Shown here: positions 60,443 to 64,000 of the stretch, piece after piece
Layout of the letters: each line of letters opens with the position of its first letter
Numbering within the stretch: the stretch's first letter is position 1
Assembly (NCBI GenBank): GCA_947062675.1
Contig: CAMSQM010000002.1
Location: 57,972-121,971, forward strand
DNA: 64,000 nt
Reading direction: 5' to 3'
From: an uncultured Roseburia sp.
GTDB lineage: Bacteria > Bacillota > Clostridia > Lachnospirales > Lachnospiraceae
The notes under the pieces: generated by a model
The model's input: only the letters and a program-made list of their open reading frames with translations
Databases searched by the model: none
Told to the model about the DNA's origin: nothing
Made by a program: the position numbers and the translations under genes

Positions 60443-60526
60443 TGCGGAAGATGGGACTTGAACCCACACGATATTGCTATCACAAGATCCTTAGTCTTGC
60501 TCGTCTGCCAGTTCCGACACTTCCGC
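60443..60526 (-). tRNA. tRNA-Leu (anticodon AAG)
   Basis: GCGGAAGTGTCGGAACTGGCAGACGAGCAAGACTAAGGATCTTG...GGGTTCAAGTCCCATCTTCCGCA. Confidence 0.95.
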
Positions 60527-60861
60527 ATCTCTGTCACATCCGTGACGACTTAGTTATCATAGCAGAGATGTTGAAAAGTGTCAATAGCTTTTTTGAAATT
60601 TTTTAAAAAAATTATTTTACCCCGATTTTTCCGCTCTCTTACTCTCACAGCTGCCCTGCTAATCCCGCTGCAATATGTCCCTGCTCTCTCAGTCAGATCA
60701 AAAGCGGCTATCCGGTTATCCTGATTCTGAAGGAATATACAGACACGATTTTTGCTGCTGGCTTTTCCAGTCAGGGAAAGGTTATGAAAACAAGCTGAGA
60801 ACCAAATAGCGGCGATCGTCCACCAGAGGGATTTTTCCATGGACTCCGGGCTGATTTCCTG

Positions 60862-60892
60862 TTGACTCTTCCGTTAGGGAATAGTATATACT
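60862..60892 (+). promoter_or_regulatory. MerR-type promoter with 19-bp spacer and internal dyad
   Basis: -35 TTGACT (60862-60867), -10 TATACT (60887-60892), spacer 19 bp; dyad ACTCTTCC-GTTAG-GGAATAGT. Confidence 0.8.
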
Positions 60893-60923
60893 ATGCTTAC
60901 TATTAAGATAAGGAGAGGAAAGC

Positions 60924-61874
60924 ATGGGGAACCTGGCCAAAATCAGAGAAATATCCGTCAAATATAATATATCTGCCCGCACGCTCCGCTATTATGAAGA
61001 TATGGGGTTGATAGAAAGTACGCGAAGTGAGGACTATGCCTACAGGTTATATGATGAAGCCGCAATAAGACGTTTGGAGCAGATCCTGATTTTACGCAGA
61101 CTTAATATCAGTATTAAAGATATTAAGAACATATTCAGCACGGCGGGCTCAGAAGTCGTTTTAAATGTGCTGGAAAAAAAGGTCAGTCACATTGATGAAG
61201 AGGTTTCTCTTTTGTATGAATTGAAATCGATCGTTCAGGAATTTATTCGTCAGATCAGAAAGCTGGACTTTGAAAGCGAAGCGGATATAAAGTTGTTATA
61301 CGAAAAAGCCAGAGACATTGAACTGCAAATTGCCGGTACGGACTACAGCGGCAATTCAGCGACAACCGATCGTTTTTTTGAAGTCACGGAAAAGCTTAAC
61401 AGCAAAGTGCCTGACATCATGATTGTCAGGATCCCAAAATTCAGAGCGGTCACCTCAGGGGCTATGGCGTATGACGAACTTTTTGGAACATTTCAGCTGT
61501 GGCAGGAAACACACAACGATTTTTATCAACCAATTATTTTTGACGCGCCTGATTTCCTGTGTGAAAGGGACGGTCGTTTAGAATGGCTCTGGCGTCTGAA
61601 AGACGAGATCACAGCGGCGGATGTTGCTCCATATGAAATCATTGAACATCCGGGCGGGCTGTACGCGGTTGCTGTGAGTATGGACGGGGATGACGAAAGC
61701 GGAAATAAGGTGATGCAAAAGGTGGAAAAGTGGCTGGAAAAAACAAACTTTGTCATAGACGAGAGCCGCGCGGCATCGGTACACATGATCTATGTGGACG
61801 ATGAGATCAAAGAAGGCCTCGGTTATCACCAGTTGAATTTATACGCGCCCATAAAGCGAAAGGATAATTGCTGA
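60924..61874 (+). CDS. MerR-family transcriptional regulator with GyrI-like effector-binding domain
   Basis: IREISVKYNISARTLRYYEDMGLIESTRSEDYAYRLYDEAAIRRLEQI; C-terminal GyrI-like beta domain. Confidence 0.92.
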   Translation: MGNLAKIREISVKYNISARTLRYYEDMGLIESTRSEDYAYRLYDEAAIRRLEQILILRRLNISIKDIKNIFSTAGSEVVLNVLEKKVSHIDEEVSLLYELKSIVQEFIRQIRKLDFESEADIKLLYEKARDIELQIAGTDYSGNSATTDRFFEVTEKLNSKVPDIMIVRIPKFRAVTSGAMAYDELFGTFQLWQETHNDFYQPIIFDAPDFLCERDGRLEWLWRLKDEITAADVAPYEIIEHPGGLYAVAVSMDGDDESGNKVMQKVEKWLEKTNFVIDESRAASVHMIYVDDEIKEGLGYHQLNLYAPIKRKDNC

Positions 61875-61934
61875 TGAATCATATACGCTTTTATATGGAT
61901 CACGCCGCAGGAATTGGGAAGGGATACAGGTAAA

Positions 61935-62470
61935 ATGAACTATTGGATCGAACGCCGGGCGCAGCTTCGAGAAAAAGAACTGATGGCTTATCCAGGGGAA
62001 TTCCCCATACATGATGTGTATCAGACAATATGGCACCACGATCACCGTTTCATTTCCGGACAATAAGAATGTGATTGCAGCGCTGCATATTCCGGCTGTA
62101 AAAGCAGCCCGTACAGACAGGTTCAGGGATTTTTGCAACGAAATTACTGTTACAATTTTCAGGATTGGAATGAAGGACCTCAGATCCGGTATTATAAAAA
62201 AGAAGGGGATCGAAACAGGAACACAAAAGCCAGTTTCCGGCTTACCAGCATGGATACTGAATTCATACTTTATTTCCGGATCAGACATATGGACGGCGTC
62301 CTCGCGTACATTCAGAAATGCCCGGAAAGCGTTATCAGCAATTTCCTGGTCAGTGAGACCGGGTGTGCGAACAGGACCTCAGGGACCTGCGCTTCAGGAA
62401 TTTCTTACCAGCCCAGCGGCAGGACTATCTGGCGGTGCGGCTGCTGCAATCCTGATTTTCAGGTCACGCC
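61935..62470 (+). pseudogene. decayed gene of unknown family, 3' side cut by the IS end
   Basis: MNYWIERR...HHDHRFISGQ-stop followed by coding-like stretches in different frames (ALHIPAVKAARTDRFRDFCNEI; YNFQDWNEGPQIRYYKKEGDRNRNTKASFRLTSMDTEFILYFRIRHMDGVL...RTIWRCGCCNPDFQ). Confidence 0.55.
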
Positions 62471-63945
62471 GAGACTGTTTCAGATTTTGTGTAAACTCAA
62501 AACTGACATAAGATTTATGAATAGTTGCAAGCAGGCAGAGCCGGTCTTCTGGTTCTGCCCTTGTCTGTATTATACAGGGAATTTCATCCCTGTCAATCCA
62601 GCTCCTTAAAAATCTCCTTTACAGATTCCTGTCAGATAAGCGCTCTTCAAAATAAATCTCCAACTGGGAATGGATCTGGCCCCAGTCCTGCCTGTGCCCT
62701 GTCCATTTCTTCGTGATGTCCATCATCGCCAGATACAGCATTTTTAACAGGCTGTCCGTCTGTCGGGAATACGGTCTTTGATTTCGTCACTTTCCGAAGC
62801 TGGCGGTTGAACCATTCTATGGTATTTGTAGTATATATAAGCCGTCTTACCGCTTCCGGGTACTTGAAATAGGTGGACAGTGTTGCCCGGTTGTCATGCC
62901 ATTACTTGTATATCTTCGGATATTTGACATCCCATTTATCCCGGAATAGTTCCAACTCCTGTAAGGCTGTTTCTTCTGTGGGGGCCGCATACACCATCTT
63001 TAAGTCGGCCATCAGTTTTTTGATGTCTTTGTACGAGACGAATCTGGTTGAATTCCTGATCTGGTGGATGATGCACTGCTGGATCTCGGTCTGTGGGTAT
63101 ACCGCCTCTATGGCCTGGGGGAATCCGGTAAGCCCGTCCACGCAGGCAATCAGGATATCTTCTACGCCCCGGTTCTTGAGCCCGTTCATGATGGAGAGCC
63201 AGAACTTGGCGCTCTCGTTTTCTCCCACATACATGCCAAGCACATCTTTTCTGCCATTCATATCAATGCCAAGGGCGATATAAACGGCACGTTTTACAAT
63301 CCGTCCCTCACTGCGTACATGGTAGTGGATGGCATCCATAAAGACCACTGCATAAACTTCCTCCAAGGGGCGTTCCTGCCATTCCTTTACGATGGGGAGG
63401 ATCTTGTCCGTGATCCGGCTGATGGTGCTGTCTGAGATGTCTATGTCACAGAGTTCTTTCATATGGGACTCTATGTCCCCGGTGGTCATGCCCTTCGCAT
63501 ACATGGAGAGTATTTTTTCCTCCATGTCCTGTGTGACGGTATTCTGGTACTTTTTGATGAGCCGGGGCTCATACTCGCCGTTACGGTCACGGGGGACAGC
63601 CATTTCCATATCCCCGTAGCTGGTGTGCATGGTCTTTGAGGAGTGGCCGTTCCTGCTGTTGTCCGTATCCTTGTTCCTGTAGTCATACTTTGAGTAGCCC
63701 AGTTCTTCATCCAGCTCCTCGTCTAATACGCCTTCTAAAAGGACGGACATCATATCACGCATGACAGCATTGACATCTGTTCCGTCCTTGATGCTGATAT
63801 CGTTCTCTTTCAGATATCCCCGCATCATTTCCCGCATGGCTGCTTTCTGTGGACTTTCTTTTCTTCTTGCCACAATAATACCTCCAGACTGTGTAATGTT
63901 ATCTTACATCAGTTTAGAGGTTTACACAAACTTTGGGATAGTCCC
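62471..63945 (-). mobile_element. IS256-family insertion sequence with ~44-bp imperfect TIRs
   Basis: Left GAGACTGTTTCAGATTTTGTGTAAACTCAAAACTGACATAAGAT; right (reverse complement) GGGACTATCCCAAAGTTTGTGTAAACCTCTAAACTGATGTAAGAT. Confidence 0.85.
62619..63873 (-). pseudogene. IS256-family transposase, inactivated
   Basis: Intact to KYPKIYK, then in-frame TAA (62902-62904), followed by WHDNRATLSTYFKYPEAVRRLIYTTNTIEWFNRQLRKVTKSKTVFPTD, then +1 frameshift (~62753-62760) before SLLKMLYLAMMDITKKWTGHRQDW. Confidence 0.9.
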
Positions 63946-64000
63946 AATTATTGAATTGTGTGAAATATGGTTATAGAATAATCCATTTCCCTTTTTGGCT

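Noticed and set aside
60550-60982. Short minus ORFs upstream of the MerR gene
   Set aside because: Overlap the MerR promoter and start; low-complexity translations.

Overview
The window looks like a Lachnospiraceae/Clostridia-type chromosomal segment. It is densely packed and mostly coded on the minus strand. Housekeeping blocks: polA (5' part)-pepP-thioesterase; ung; hisF/hisH; a two-component system; ssrA (tmRNA)-smpB; U32 peptidase/O-methyltransferase/YlbF/RNase J/ruvX/ireB/mtaB; thiI-cysteine desulfurase-rsmE-prmA; pyrBI; rnpB; nucleoside kinase-trmK-rpoD-dnaG-dgt; and two tRNA-Leu genes. Accessory content: a glycan-foraging locus (GH112 phosphorylase, Cys-type sulfatase, sugar ABC transporter, AraC regulator) and, at the right edge, a MerR regulator, a decayed gene and an inactivated IS256-family element. 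The best leads for a second look are: (1) a PilT/GspE-like ATPase whose Walker A Lys, Asp-box Asp and His-box His are all replaced (51208-52416); (2) a 33-aa microprotein gene behind a paired 18-bp dyad and a 14-bp hairpin that covers its SD-like sequence (3454-3656); (3) a nested 15-bp x 7 = ~106-bp higher-order tandem repeat between rnpB and the nucleoside kinase (52956-53211); (4) a structured 72-bp direct-repeat pair next to the tRNA-Leu genes (60014-60255); (5) an HPr-like protein without the catalytic His region (41433-41663); and (6) a J-domain/DUF5685/zinc-ribbon gene set. No CRISPR array, prophage or classical defence system was recognised. All calls come from reading the sequence and recalling family motifs; no database search was run.
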